From Pseudomonas sp. IAC-BECa141 (GTDB lineage: Bacteria > Pseudomonadota > Gammaproteobacteria > Pseudomonadales > Pseudomonadaceae), in contig NZ_CP065410.1 of assembly GCF_020544405.1 (NCBI RefSeq), positions 2,170,001-2,234,000 of the forward strand: a DNA stretch of 64,000 nucleotides, read 5' to 3'. Each line of letters opens with the position of its first letter. Positions within the stretch are counted from its first letter, which is position 1. The notes under the pieces were generated by a model. That model had not been told where the DNA came from. It did not search any database and saw nothing but the letters and a program-made list of their open reading frames with translations. Shown here piece after piece: positions 9,201 to 17,379 of this stretch. A program made the translations under genes and the position numbers.

Positions 9201-9560
9201 CAGCCAGTGCAGGCTGCCGTCGGGCCAGCGGATGCGGTGGTGCATCGCCTGTTCCAGCGGCGCGCCGGCGATGACCGCGTGGAAGGCGCGAATGGTTTTC
9301 GCCCGGTCTTCCGGTGGCAACAAGTCGAGGTATTCCAGGTCTTCGGGCAGCGGTTGCCGCGGGTCGAAGCCGAACAGGGCCTGAGTGCCGCGCGACCAAC
9401 TGATCTGCCCGCGCTCGATATCCCAATACCAGGCACCAAGCCGAGCGCCGTTGAGCGCCGCGAGCAATTGCGGCGCGCTCTCCCAGCTCTGCTCGGAACG
9501 CCGTGGGTCAATGGCCTGAATACGCGGCATCGGCGGAATACGGTCAACAGATTTCGGCAT
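6282..9560 (-). CDS. Five-PAS GGDEF-EAL cyclic-di-GMP protein
   Basis: A 1092-aa signalling protein without an obvious membrane segment. Five PAS/PAC units run from about 30-150, 155-275, 280-405, 408-530 and 533-655. A GGDEF domain follows with intact GGDEF at 740-744 and an RxxD inhibitory site (RMED, 731-734). The EAL domain begins near 850, with EAL at 873-875 and the DDFGTGYSS and LKIDQSFI motifs intact. Both cyclase and phosphodiesterase activities are therefore possible; which dominates cannot be told. The ligands sensed by the PAS units are unknown. The start at 9560 has no strong RBS, and a second Met lies ten codons in. Confidence 0.93.
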   Translation of the reverse strand: MPKSVDRIPPMPRIQAIDPRRSEQSWESAPQLLAALNGARLGAWYWDIERGQISWSRGTQALFGFDPRQPLPEDLEYLDLLPPEDRAKTIRAFHAVIAGAPLEQAMHHRIRWPDGSLHWLEINGSLLPDKHGRPRMIGVIREITHQRQREQALSSSEKRFATLFHLCPNMVLLTRQEDGLISEANQYFESLFGWPVQSAIGRTTLELGLWVHPEQRAELVKKTKAKGELISMEVQFRASNGQIHDGILSAQKVELEGQPYLLSTFLDTTERKAAEHALKDSQERLDLALDSAQLGTWDWHIPSGMLYGSARAAQLHGLEPKPFHESFEEFFEGVPGEERDSMRDAYRSLREGPAGNYQLTYRVQLPDGSSRYLESRARLYRDDNGVPLRMAGTLLDITDQVEREQRLVASEEKFATLFQVSPDPICVTRQETGEFIEINSSFSQTFGWSASDVIGHTAEEIGLWDASAKSLQRIERVIREQGLSNVAIIVQHKDGQSLTCVISSRQISVGNQPCIVTTLRDITQQQRSEAALKASEEKFAKAFHSSPDAITITERDTGRYLEVNDGFCRLTGYRADEVVGKTVYQIGIWAEEKQRSALLAELQIKGRVHHQEMLGRNKRGEILTVEVSVEPITLNETACLLLTARDVSLLKNAEAQIRHLAYHDPLTNLPNRALLMDRLSQQIALLKRHNLRGALLFLDLDHFKHINDSLGHPVGDTVLKIITARLEASVRMEDTVARLGGDEFVVLLSGLEGTRNEVSAQVRELADTIRELLSEPMFLDGQRLQVTPSIGVALIPDHGSTPTDLLKRADIALYRAKDSGRNTTQMYHNTMQKAASERLRMETDLRLALSRGEFDVHYQPQIDARDNRIIGAEALVRWNHPELGAQSPAEFIKVLEDSGLILEVGTWILDEACEAFKQLIAEQLIDPLAFTLCVNISPRQFRQNDFVERIEHSMSSHGLPCSLLKLEITEGIVIQNLEDTISKMRRLKKLGVSFAMDDFGTGYSSLTYLKRLPVDTLKIDQSFIRDATSDPNDAEIIRAIVAMARSLELEVIAEGVETPEQLAFLQGLGCHLYQGYLHSRPLPLEGLKGLLE

Positions 9561-9628
9561 TGTTAAGGGGCCTTGAGCTGATGTGGGCGTTTGGCACAGG
9601 GACGGCAGCTCTATAGGAGTAGCACAAG

Positions 9629-10519
9629 TTAGCCGAGAGTCCCTGGCAGATCGATTTGAGCGTCCAGCAGGGCCATAAATGCCCGTGCAGCATTCGACAG
9701 CGTCCTTTCAGTGTGCAGGATATAGCCTAGCTGGCGACGAAGCTGTATGCCCGGTAAAGGTATGCGCGCCACCTGTTCATCGAGCATCGTGCGCGGCAAA
9801 ACGCTCCACGCCAGACCGATCGACACCATCATCTTGATGGTTTCCAGGTAGTTGGTGCTCATCGCGATGTTCGGCGTCAGGCCCTGAGCCTCGAACAGCC
9901 GTTGGACAATATGGTGGGTGAAGGTGTTGCCGCCGGGGAAAACGGCCGGATGACCGGCAATGTCCGCCAATGTGACGGCGCCGTTGCTGATCAATGAATG
10001 TTCGGGGGCGACCACGAAATCCAGCGGGTCATCCCAGACCGGCGTGGCCTTGACCAGCGTATGTGGTTCCGGCGCGAGCGTGATGACCGCCAGTTCCGCC
10101 CGGCCGTGAAGAATCTCTTCGTAGGCCACTTCCGAATCGAGGAACTGAATATCCAGCGCAACCTGTGGGTAGCGGCGAGTGTATTCCCTTAATAAGGGCG
10201 GTAAGCGGTGCAGACCGATGTGGTGACTGGTGGCCAGGGTCAGGCGGCCCGTGACTTCGCCGGTCAGGTTGGTCAGGGCGCGGCGGGTGTCATCGAGCAC
10301 GTTGAGAATCTGATAAGCCCGTGGCAGCAAGGCGCGGCCGGCCTCGGTCAGGCCCACTTCACGACCGAGCCGGTCGAACAGTCGCACATTCAATTGCTGT
10401 TCCAGCCCGGCGATGCGTTTGCTGATGGCCGGTTGCGTCAGGTGCAGGCGTTCACCGGCGCCGGAGAAGCTTCCGGTTTCGGCAATCGCGATAAAAGCAT
10501 TGAGGTTGGCCAGGTCCAT
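9629..10519 (-). CDS. LysR-family transcriptional regulator
   Basis: A 296-aa LysR protein beginning MDLANLNAFIAIAETGSF. The winged HTH is in residues about 1-60 (GERLHLTQPAISKRIAGLE), followed by a periplasmic-binding-protein-like effector domain. The frame extends ten codons further upstream, but the MDLANLNAF start fits the family. It is divergent from leuC with 140 bases between. The A/T-rich element ATAA...TTAT at 10549-10572 sits between them and could be its binding site. Control of leuCDB is inferred from position only. Confidence 0.9.
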   Translation of the reverse strand: MDLANLNAFIAIAETGSFSGAGERLHLTQPAISKRIAGLEQQLNVRLFDRLGREVGLTEAGRALLPRAYQILNVLDDTRRALTNLTGEVTGRLTLATSHHIGLHRLPPLLREYTRRYPQVALDIQFLDSEVAYEEILHGRAELAVITLAPEPHTLVKATPVWDDPLDFVVAPEHSLISNGAVTLADIAGHPAVFPGGNTFTHHIVQRLFEAQGLTPNIAMSTNYLETIKMMVSIGLAWSVLPRTMLDEQVARIPLPGIQLRRQLGYILHTERTLSNAARAFMALLDAQIDLPGTLG

Positions 10520-10659
10520 GTTTGTATTCCAGCTGGTTATCCAAAGCATAAAAAATATGAATTTGAGTTATTTAATCTAACGCCATAGGATCGGCCTCAC
10601 AAGCCAAAGGGTTATTGATAAGCCCAGGGCATAGAAACAAGCTGATGAGGAACCGTCTG

Positions 10660-12078
10660 ATGGCCGGCAAAACGCTCTACGACAAGCTCTGGGATTCGCA
10701 TTTGGTCAAGCAGCGCGACGATGGCTCGGCGCTGATCTATATCGATCGTCACATCATTCACGAAGTGACCTCGCCGCAGGCCTTCGAAGGTCTGCGTCTG
10801 GCCGGGCGCAAGCCGTGGCGCATCGATGCCAACATCGCCACCCCGGACCACAACGTACCGACCACCCCGGAGCGCAAGGGCGGCATCGAAGCCATTGCCG
10901 ACCAGGTCTCGCGTTTGCAGGTTCAGACCCTCGATGACAACTGCGATGAATACGGCATCGTCGAGTTCAAGATGAATGACGTGCGCCAGGGCATCGTTCA
11001 CGTGATCAGCCCGGAGCAGGGCGCGACCTTGCCGGGCATGACCGTGGTCTGCGGCGACTCGCACACCTCGACTCACGGCGCGTTCGGCGCCCTGGCTCAC
11101 GGGATCGGCACTTCCGAGGTCGAGCACGTACTCGCCACCCAGTGCCTGGTCGCCAAGAAAATGAAAAACATGCTGGTGCGCGTCGAAGGCCAGTTGCCGT
11201 TCGGCGTGACCGCCAAGGACATCGTCCTCGCCGTCATTGGCAAGATCGGCACCGCTGGCGGTAACGGCCATGCCATCGAGTTCGCCGGCAGCGCGATCCG
11301 CGATCTGTCGATCGAAGGCCGCATGACCATCTGCAACATGTCCATCGAAGCCGGCGCCCGCGTGGGTCTGGTAGCGGCGGACCAGAAGACGGTGGATTAC
11401 GTCAAGGGTCGCCCATTCGCTCCGAAAGGCGCCGAGTGGGATCTGGCGGTCGAGTCCTGGAAAGATCTGGTGTCCGACGCCGACGCGCATTTTGACACCG
11501 TGGTCGAGCTCGACGCCGCGCAGATCAAGCCGCAGGTCAGCTGGGGCACTTCGCCGGAAATGGTCTTGGCCGTTGATCAGAACGTGCCGGACCCGGCCAA
11601 GGAAATGGATCTGGTCAAACGCGACTCGATCGTCCGCGCCTTGAAATATATGGGTCTGACCGCCAATCAGGCGATCACCGACATTCAGCTCGATCGCGTA
11701 TTCATCGGCTCCTGCACCAACTCGCGCATCGAAGATTTGCGCGCTGCCGCGGTGATCGCCAAGGGCCGCAAAGTTGCGTCGACCATCAAACAGGCCATCG
11801 TGGTGCCGGGTTCGGGTCTGGTGAAGGCACAGGCTGAAGCCGAAGGTCTGGACAAGATTTTCCTGGAAGCCGGTTTCGAGTGGCGCGAGCCGGGTTGCTC
11901 GATGTGCCTGGCGATGAACCCGGACCGTTTGGAGTCCGGCGAGCACTGTGCGTCGACCTCCAACCGTAACTTCGAAGGCCGTCAGGGCGCCGGTGGCCGT
12001 ACCCACCTCGTCAGCCCGGCCATGGCCGCTGCGGCGGCGGTGAACGGTCGTTTCATCGACGTTCGTGAATTGATCTGA
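10660..12078 (+). CDS. leuC: 3-isopropylmalate dehydratase large subunit
   Basis: With LeuD it isomerises 2-isopropylmalate to 3-isopropylmalate in leucine synthesis. The protein is 472 aa, normal for LeuC. Iron-sulfur ligands are visible in [10 protein letters not shown] and [13 protein letters not shown], plus the [19 protein letters not shown] aconitase-family segment. I use the ATG at 10660, which has GATGAGGA upstream; an in-frame ATG at 10645 overlaps that site. leuD starts 10 bases after the stop. Confidence 0.98.
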   Translation: MAGKTLYDKLWDSHLVKQRDDGSALIYIDRHIIHEVTSPQAFEGLRLAGRKPWRIDANIATPDHNVPTTPERKGGIEAIADQVSRLQVQTLDDNCDEYGIVEFKMNDVRQGIVHVISPEQGATLPGMTVVCGDSHTSTHGAFGALAHGIGTSEVEHVLATQCLVAKKMKNMLVRVEGQLPFGVTAKDIVLAVIGKIGTAGGNGHAIEFAGSAIRDLSIEGRMTICNMSIEAGARVGLVAADQKTVDYVKGRPFAPKGAEWDLAVESWKDLVSDADAHFDTVVELDAAQIKPQVSWGTSPEMVLAVDQNVPDPAKEMDLVKRDSIVRALKYMGLTANQAITDIQLDRVFIGSCTNSRIEDLRAAAVIAKGRKVASTIKQAIVVPGSGLVKAQAEAEGLDKIFLEAGFEWREPGCSMCLAMNPDRLESGEHCASTSNRNFEGRQGAGGRTHLVSPAMAAAAAVNGRFIDVRELI

Positions 12079-12088
12079 GGAGCGCAGC

Positions 12089-12733
12089 ATGAAAGCTTTT
12101 ACCCAGCACACCGGCCTTGTCGCACCTCTGGATCGTGCCAACGTCGACACCGACCAGATCATCCCGAAGCAGTTCTTGAAATCGATCAAGCGCACCGGCT
12201 TCGGCCCGAACCTGTTCGACGAGTGGCGTTACCTCGATGTGGGTCAGCCGTATCAGGACAACTCCAAGCGCCCGCTGAACAAGGAATTCGTGCTCAACGC
12301 CGAGCGTTATCAAGGCGCCAGCGTGTTGCTGGCCCGCGAGAACTTCGGTTGCGGTTCCAGCCGTGAGCACGCGCCGTGGGCGCTGGAAGAATACGGGTTC
12401 CGCAGCATCATCGCGCCGAGCTACGCCGACATCTTCTTCAACAACAGCTTCAAGAACGGTTTGCTGCCGATCATCCTGAGCGACGCAGAGGTCGACGAGC
12501 TGTTCAAGCAGGTCGAGGCCGAGCCGGGCTATCAGTTGCAGATCGATCTGCAAGAGCAGACCGTGACCAGCCCGAACGGCAAGGTCTATCGCTTCGAGAT
12601 CGATGCCTTCCGCAAACACTGCCTGCTCAATGGCCTGGACGACATCGGCCTGACCCTGCAGGACGGCGATGCGATTGCCGCGTTTGAAGCCCGGCATCGC
12701 GCGAGCCAGCCGTGGTTGTTCCGCGACGCGTGA
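12089..12733 (+). CDS. leuD: 3-isopropylmalate dehydratase small subunit
   Basis: A 214-aa partner of LeuC that carries the swivelling domain of the aconitase fold. [13 protein letters not shown] near the N-terminus and [16 protein letters not shown] in the middle are the family signatures. RBS GAGGAGCG precedes the ATG. A REP-type repeat pair follows the stop. Confidence 0.98.
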   Translation: MKAFTQHTGLVAPLDRANVDTDQIIPKQFLKSIKRTGFGPNLFDEWRYLDVGQPYQDNSKRPLNKEFVLNAERYQGASVLLARENFGCGSSREHAPWALEEYGFRSIIAPSYADIFFNNSFKNGLLPIILSDAEVDELFKQVEAEPGYQLQIDLQEQTVTSPNGKVYRFEIDAFRKHCLLNGLDDIGLTLQDGDAIAAFEARHRASQPWLFRDA

Positions 12734-12764
12734 TTGATTCGAGATGATGTAGTCAGGGCTGGAC

Positions 12765-12833
12765 CCTTCGCGGGCAAGCCCGCTCCCACATTTGAAGTGC
12801 ATTCCCCTGTGGGAGCGAGCTTGCTCGCGAAAA
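12765..12833. repeat. Inverted pair of Pseudomonas REP elements (BIME-like)
   Basis: TTCGCGGGCAAGCCCGCTCC at 12767-12786 (continuing to CACA at 12790) and the inverted unit TGTGGGAGCGAGCTTGCTCG from 12808 (ending near 12831) face each other across about 17 bases. These GCGGGCAAGC/GCTCCCAC palindromes are the common REP type of fluorescent pseudomonads. The pair sits between leuD and a methyltransferase gene. Confidence 0.88.
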
Positions 12834-12869
12834 GGGCAGTTCAAACAACATAGAAATCAGGATGTGACC

Positions 12870-13634
12870 ATGACCAGCACCGCCCACAGTCAGGTTGTAC
12901 AAAAGCAATTCGGTGAGCAGGCCGCCGCCTACCTGAGCAGCGCCGTTCACGCTCAAGGCACTGAATTTGCGCTGCTGCAGGCTGAGCTGGCGGGGCAGGG
13001 CGAGGCGCGGGTGCTGGATCTGGGTTGCGGCGCCGGGCACGTGAGTTTTCACGTTGCTCCGTTGGTGAAGGAAGTGGTCGCGTACGACCTGTCGCAGCAG
13101 ATGCTCGACGTGGTCGCCGCCGCTGCCGTTGATCGCGGATTGAGCAACGTGTCCACGGTCAACGGCGCCGCCGAGCGTCTGCCGTTTGCCGATGGCGAAT
13201 TCGACTTCGTGTTCAGCCGCTATTCGGCGCACCACTGGAGCGACCTCGGCGTGGCCTTGCGCGAAGTGCGTCGGGTGCTGAAGCCGGGCGGCGTGGCGGC
13301 ATTCATTGATGTGCTGTCGCCGGGCAGTCCGCTGTTCGACACCTATCTGCAGAGCGTCGAAGTGCTGCGCGACACCAGTCATGTGCGCGATTATTCGGCC
13401 GGTGAGTGGTTGCGCCAGGTCAGCGAGGCCGGTCTGCACACACGCAGCACCACGCGTCAGCGCCTGCGTCTGGAGTACAGCAGCTGGGTCGAGCGCATGC
13501 GCACGCCAGAAGTGATGCGCGCCGCGATCCGCCAGTTGCAGCAATCGATGGGCAACGAAGTGCGCGAATATTTTGAGATTGAGGCCGATGGATCGTTCAG
13601 TACAGATGTACTGGTGCTCTGGGCCGAGAAATAA
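12870..13634 (+). CDS. Class I SAM-dependent methyltransferase
   Basis: A 254-aa methyltransferase of the UbiE/Methyltransf_11 kind. Motif I is VLDLGCGAGHVSF (residues about 49-61), followed by the post-I acidic strand VVAYDLSQQMLD and LPFADGEFDFVFSRYSAHHW. The substrate is not recognisable. The ATG at 12870 is preceded by a GGATGTGACC stretch. It lies between leuD and leuB, splitting the leu genes, and is separated from leuD by the REP pair. A role in leucine synthesis is not implied. Confidence 0.9.
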   Translation: MTSTAHSQVVQKQFGEQAAAYLSSAVHAQGTEFALLQAELAGQGEARVLDLGCGAGHVSFHVAPLVKEVVAYDLSQQMLDVVAAAAVDRGLSNVSTVNGAAERLPFADGEFDFVFSRYSAHHWSDLGVALREVRRVLKPGGVAAFIDVLSPGSPLFDTYLQSVEVLRDTSHVRDYSAGEWLRQVSEAGLHTRSTTRQRLRLEYSSWVERMRTPEVMRAAIRQLQQSMGNEVREYFEIEADGSFSTDVLVLWAEK

Positions 13635-13703
13635 ACTTAGAACGACAAGCATTTTTCCGGGCGCGCCAGTCGATGGGGCACCGATTGAAGACACGAGGAA
13701 AGC

Positions 13704-14786
13704 ATGAGCAAGCAGATTCTGATTCTCCCAGGCGACGGTATTGGTCCGGAAATCATGGCCGAAGCGGTCAAGGTGCTGGAGCTGGCCAACGACAAGTACA
13801 GCCTGGGTTTCGAGCTGAGCCATGACGTGATCGGTGGCGCCGCCATCGACAAGCACGGCGTGCCGCTGGCCGACGAAACGCTCGATCGCGCTCGCGCTGC
13901 CGATGCCGTGCTGCTGGGCGCCGTGGGCGGCCCGAAATGGGACACCATCGAGCGTGACATCCGCCCTGAGCGCGGCCTGCTGAAAATCCGTGCGCAACTG
14001 GGCCTGTTCGGCAACCTGCGTCCGGCGATCCTTTACCCGCAACTGGCTGACGCTTCGAGCCTGAAACCGGAAATCGTTTCCGGCCTGGACATCCTGATCG
14101 TCCGTGAGCTGACCGGCGGCATCTATTTCGGTGCGCCGCGCGGCACTCGTACCCTGGAAAACGGCGAGCGCCAGTCCTACGACACGCTGCCGTACAGCGA
14201 AAGCGAAATCCGCCGCATCGCCCGTGTCGGTTTCGACATGGCCATGGTCCGCGGCAAGAAGCTGTGCTCGGTGGACAAGGCCAACGTGCTGGCGTCTAGC
14301 CAGTTGTGGCGTGAAGTGGTCGAGCAGGTGGCCAAGGATTACCCTGAAGTCGAACTGAGTCACATGTACGTCGACAACGCTGCCATGCAACTGGTGCGGG
14401 CACCGAAGCAGTTCGACGTGATCGTCACCGACAACATGTTCGGCGACATTCTGTCCGACGAAGCGTCGATGCTCACCGGCTCCATCGGCATGCTGCCGTC
14501 GGCCTCGCTGGATGCCAACAACAAGGGCATGTACGAGCCTTGCCACGGTTCGGCACCGGACATCGCCGGCCAAGGCATCGCCAACCCGCTGGCGACCATC
14601 CTGTCGGTGTCGATGATGCTGCGTTACAGCTTCAATCTGCACGAAGCGGCGGATGCCATCGAGAAAGCGGTCAGCGTGGTGCTGGATCAAGGCCTGCGCA
14701 CCGGCGACATCTTTTCGACCGGTTGCACTAAAGTCGGTACGCAGGAAATGGGTGACGCAGTAGTCGCCGCGCTGCGGAATCTGTAA
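13704..14786 (+). CDS. leuB: 3-isopropylmalate dehydrogenase
   Basis: NAD-dependent oxidative decarboxylation of 3-isopropylmalate. The protein is 360 aa, with the beta-decarboxylating dehydrogenase signatures: [10 protein letters not shown] at the N-terminus, [18 protein letters not shown], the substrate segment containing [10 protein letters not shown], and [20 protein letters not shown] near residue 245. It completes the leuCDB set. A GAGGAAAGC ribosome-binding site precedes the ATG. Confidence 0.98.
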   Translation: MSKQILILPGDGIGPEIMAEAVKVLELANDKYSLGFELSHDVIGGAAIDKHGVPLADETLDRARAADAVLLGAVGGPKWDTIERDIRPERGLLKIRAQLGLFGNLRPAILYPQLADASSLKPEIVSGLDILIVRELTGGIYFGAPRGTRTLENGERQSYDTLPYSESEIRRIARVGFDMAMVRGKKLCSVDKANVLASSQLWREVVEQVAKDYPEVELSHMYVDNAAMQLVRAPKQFDVIVTDNMFGDILSDEASMLTGSIGMLPSASLDANNKGMYEPCHGSAPDIAGQGIANPLATILSVSMMLRYSFNLHEAADAIEKAVSVVLDQGLRTGDIFSTGCTKVGTQEMGDAVVAALRNL

Positions 14787-14792
14787 TCTCTC

Positions 14793-14834
14793 GGGCCCGC
14801 TGCGAAATTCAATACAAAGCAGCGGCCCACTTTT
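14793..14834 (+). terminator. Weak terminator-like hairpin between leuB and asd
   Basis: CCGCTGC (14797-14803) pairs with GCAGCGG (14819-14825) across a 15-base loop, and CTTTTC follows. It may be partial, letting some transcription through to asd. Confidence 0.4.
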
Positions 14835-14852
14835 CAAGAAGGTGTAGTTGCG

Positions 14853-15965
14853 ATGAAACGTGTAGGTCTGATCGGTTGGCGCGGCATGGTCGGTTCCGTG
14901 CTCATGCAGCGGATGCTGGAAGAGCAGGATTTCGATCTTATCGAGCCGGTGTTTTTCACCACTTCCAATGTCGGTGGCCAAGGCCCGTCCGTGGGCAAGG
15001 ACATTGCTCCGCTCAAGGACGCTTACAGCATTGAAGAGCTGAAGACCCTCGACGTGATCCTGACCTGCCAGGGCGGCGACTACACCAGCGAAGTATTCCC
15101 CAAGCTGCGCGAAGCCGGCTGGCAGGGTTACTGGATCGACGCGGCCTCGAGCCTGCGGATGAACGACGACGCCGTCATCATCCTCGACCCGGTCAACCGC
15201 AAGGTCATCGACCAGCAACTCGACGCGGGCACCAAGAACTACATCGGCGGCAACTGCACCGTCAGCCTGATGCTGATGGGCCTGGGCGGCCTGTTCGAGG
15301 CCGGTCTGGTCGAGTGGATGAGCGCCATGACCTATCAGGCGGCCTCGGGTGCCGGCGCGCAGAACATGCGTGAACTGATCAAGCAGATGGGCGCGACCCA
15401 CGCCGCTGTCGCCGATCAACTGGCCGATCCGGCCAGCGCGATTCTCGACATCGACCGTCGTGTGGCCGAAGCCATGCGCAGCGACGCTTACCCGACCGAA
15501 AACTTCGGCGTACCGCTGGCCGGCAGCCTGATCCCGTGGATCGACAAGGAATTGCCGAACGGCCAGAGCCGCGAAGAGTGGAAGGCCCAGGCCGAGACCA
15601 ACAAGATCCTCGGTCGCTTCAAGAGCCCGATCCCGGTCGACGGTATCTGCGTGCGCATCGGCGCCATGCGCTGCCACAGCCAGGCGCTGACCATCAAACT
15701 GAACAAAGACGTGCCGATCGCCGACATCGAAGGGCTGATCAGCCAGCACAACCCTTGGGTCAAGCTGGTGCCGAACAACCGTGAAATCAGCATGCAGGAG
15801 CTGAGCCCGACGAAAGTCACCGGCACCCTGAACGTACCGGTCGGTCGTCTGCGCAAGCTGAACATGGGTTCGCAGTTCGTTGGCGCGTTCACCGTCGGCG
15901 ACCAGTTGCTGTGGGGCGCTGCCGAGCCGCTGCGTCGCATGCTGCGGATCCTGCTGGAGCGTTGA
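14853..15965 (+). CDS. asd: Aspartate-semialdehyde dehydrogenase
   Basis: Reduces aspartyl phosphate to aspartate semialdehyde, the branch step toward lysine/DAP, threonine and methionine. The 370-aa protein begins with the NADP-binding [13 protein letters not shown]. The catalytic Cys135 lies in GGNCTVSL, and the later [12 protein letters not shown] segment holds the conserved His. Length and sequence are those of the Gram-negative enzyme. It is followed by a strong terminator and then a paralogue lacking the catalytic Cys. Confidence 0.98.
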   Translation: MKRVGLIGWRGMVGSVLMQRMLEEQDFDLIEPVFFTTSNVGGQGPSVGKDIAPLKDAYSIEELKTLDVILTCQGGDYTSEVFPKLREAGWQGYWIDAASSLRMNDDAVIILDPVNRKVIDQQLDAGTKNYIGGNCTVSLMLMGLGGLFEAGLVEWMSAMTYQAASGAGAQNMRELIKQMGATHAAVADQLADPASAILDIDRRVAEAMRSDAYPTENFGVPLAGSLIPWIDKELPNGQSREEWKAQAETNKILGRFKSPIPVDGICVRIGAMRCHSQALTIKLNKDVPIADIEGLISQHNPWVKLVPNNREISMQELSPTKVTGTLNVPVGRLRKLNMGSQFVGAFTVGDQLLWGAAEPLRRMLRILLER

Positions 15966-15984
15966 TCGCTTGACGCAATGAAAG

Positions 15985-16017
15985 AACCCGCGCCTTGCAA
16001 GAGGCGCGGGTTTTTTT
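15985..16017 (+). terminator. Rho-independent terminator after asd
   Basis: AACCCGCGCCT-tgcaag-AGGCGCGGGTT followed by a run of T. It is one of the strongest hairpins in the window. Confidence 0.95.
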
Positions 16018-16028
16018 GTACCTGTTGA

Positions 16029-16080
16029 TCGTTCCCACGCTCTGTGTGGGAAATGCAGCCATGGACGCTCCGCGTCCGCT
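16029..16080. repeat. Intergenic palindromic repeat (GTTCCCACGCTC type)
   Basis: Two adjacent small palindromes, TTCCCACGCTCTGTGTGGGAA and GGACGCTCCGCGTCC, match from memory a repeat family common between genes of fluorescent pseudomonads. It lies directly after the asd terminator. Confidence 0.6.
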
Positions 16081-16159
16081 CTTCGCGGCGGGCGCGAATT
16101 GCCTGTGTGCGACTCACCCGGTAAAGTGCCGCTCCCCCCGTTTCGCCAGAGGTAGCAAC

Positions 16160-17170
16160 ATGACCCAGACCCTTGATATTGCCGTGATCGGCGCCACCGG
16201 TACTGTCGGCGAAACGCTTGTGCAGATTCTCGAAGAGCGCGACTTCCCGGTTGGCACACTGCATCTGTTGGCCAGCAGCGAATCGGCTGGCAGCTCAGTG
16301 TCGTATCGTGGCAAGAACGTGCGGGTGCGTGAGGTCGATGAGTTCGACTTCGCCAAGGTCAAACTGGTTTTCTTTACCGCGGGGCCTGCGGTCACCCTGA
16401 GTTACGCGGCTCGCGCTCATGCCGCGGGTTGTTCACTGATCGATCTGTCCGGTGCCTTGCCGGCCGACCAGGCCCCGCAAGTGGTGCCGGAAGCCAATGT
16501 CGAGGTGTTGGCCGGTCTGAAAGCGCCGTTTCAGGTCAGCAGCCCGAGCCCGTCGGCCACTGCGCTGGCCGTGGTGCTGGCGCCATTGCGCGAGCTGATC
16601 GAGCTGCAATACGTGCATGTCACCGCCAGTCTGGCCATTTCCGCTCAGGGGCGCGAAGCAGTCTCCGAGCTGGCGCGCCAGACCGCTGAACTGTTGAATC
16701 TGCGTCCGCTGGAGCCGAAATTCTTTGATCGGCAGGTGGCATTCAACGTACTGGCCCAGGTCGGTACGCCGGATGCGCAAGGCCATACGCTGCTGGAAAA
16801 GCGCCTGGTCCGCGAACTGCGTCAGGTGCTGGCGCAGCCTTCTTTAAAGATTTCCGCGACTTGCATTCAAGCCCCGGTGTTTTTTGGCGATAGCTTTAGC
16901 GTGACCTTGCAGTCAGCGAGCGCGGTCGACCTGGAAAAGGTCAATGCTGCGCTTGAAGATGCCGAGGGTATCGAGCTGGTCGAGGCCGGCGATTATCCGA
17001 CTGCTGTCGGTGATGCGGTCGGGCAGGACGTGGTCTATGTCGGGCGGGTGCGCGCCGGTGTCGACGAGCCGTCGGAACTTAATCTGTGGCTGACGTCAGA
17101 TAACGTACGCAAGGGTGCGGCCCTCAACGCCGTGCAGGTCGCCGAGTTGTTGATAAAAGACCTGCTGTAA
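16160..17170 (+). CDS. Aspartate-semialdehyde dehydrogenase-like protein (Usg type)
   Basis: A 336-aa homologue of ASADH with an intact-looking N-terminal Rossmann motif, AVIGATGTVGETL (residues 8-20). Where the family has the catalytic N-C-[ST] segment, this protein has SSPSPSATAL (about 127-136), so the nucleophilic Cys is missing. It is therefore unlikely to be an active dehydrogenase. Such Usg-like paralogues are often encoded near asd or truA, as here. Its actual role is unknown. Confidence 0.85.
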   Translation: MTQTLDIAVIGATGTVGETLVQILEERDFPVGTLHLLASSESAGSSVSYRGKNVRVREVDEFDFAKVKLVFFTAGPAVTLSYAARAHAAGCSLIDLSGALPADQAPQVVPEANVEVLAGLKAPFQVSSPSPSATALAVVLAPLRELIELQYVHVTASLAISAQGREAVSELARQTAELLNLRPLEPKFFDRQVAFNVLAQVGTPDAQGHTLLEKRLVRELRQVLAQPSLKISATCIQAPVFFGDSFSVTLQSASAVDLEKVNAALEDAEGIELVEAGDYPTAVGDAVGQDVVYVGRVRAGVDEPSELNLWLTSDNVRKGAALNAVQVAELLIKDLL

Positions 17171-17379
17171 AAGATACTTGGCAACAATTTGTCGACTGAT
17201 TCTAGGCGAGCGCTATGCTTGCCCCGAGCACTCGATGACGTGTCACCCTCCGGGACTTTCCGGGGCATCAAAGAAATGATCGCGCGCGGCATGCTGTCGT
17301 CGTCGCGCGCAATGCCTTACGGCAGCGACAATCAACATCTTCTCGCTGGCCGAGGAACGTTCAAACAAAGGAAGAGGCT

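Noticed and set aside
12753..16259. An 1168-codon open frame antisense to the leu and asd genes
   Set aside because: It spans several well-identified genes and a REP pair; its composition (His/Arg/Gln-rich) is typical of reverse-strand shadows in high-GC DNA.
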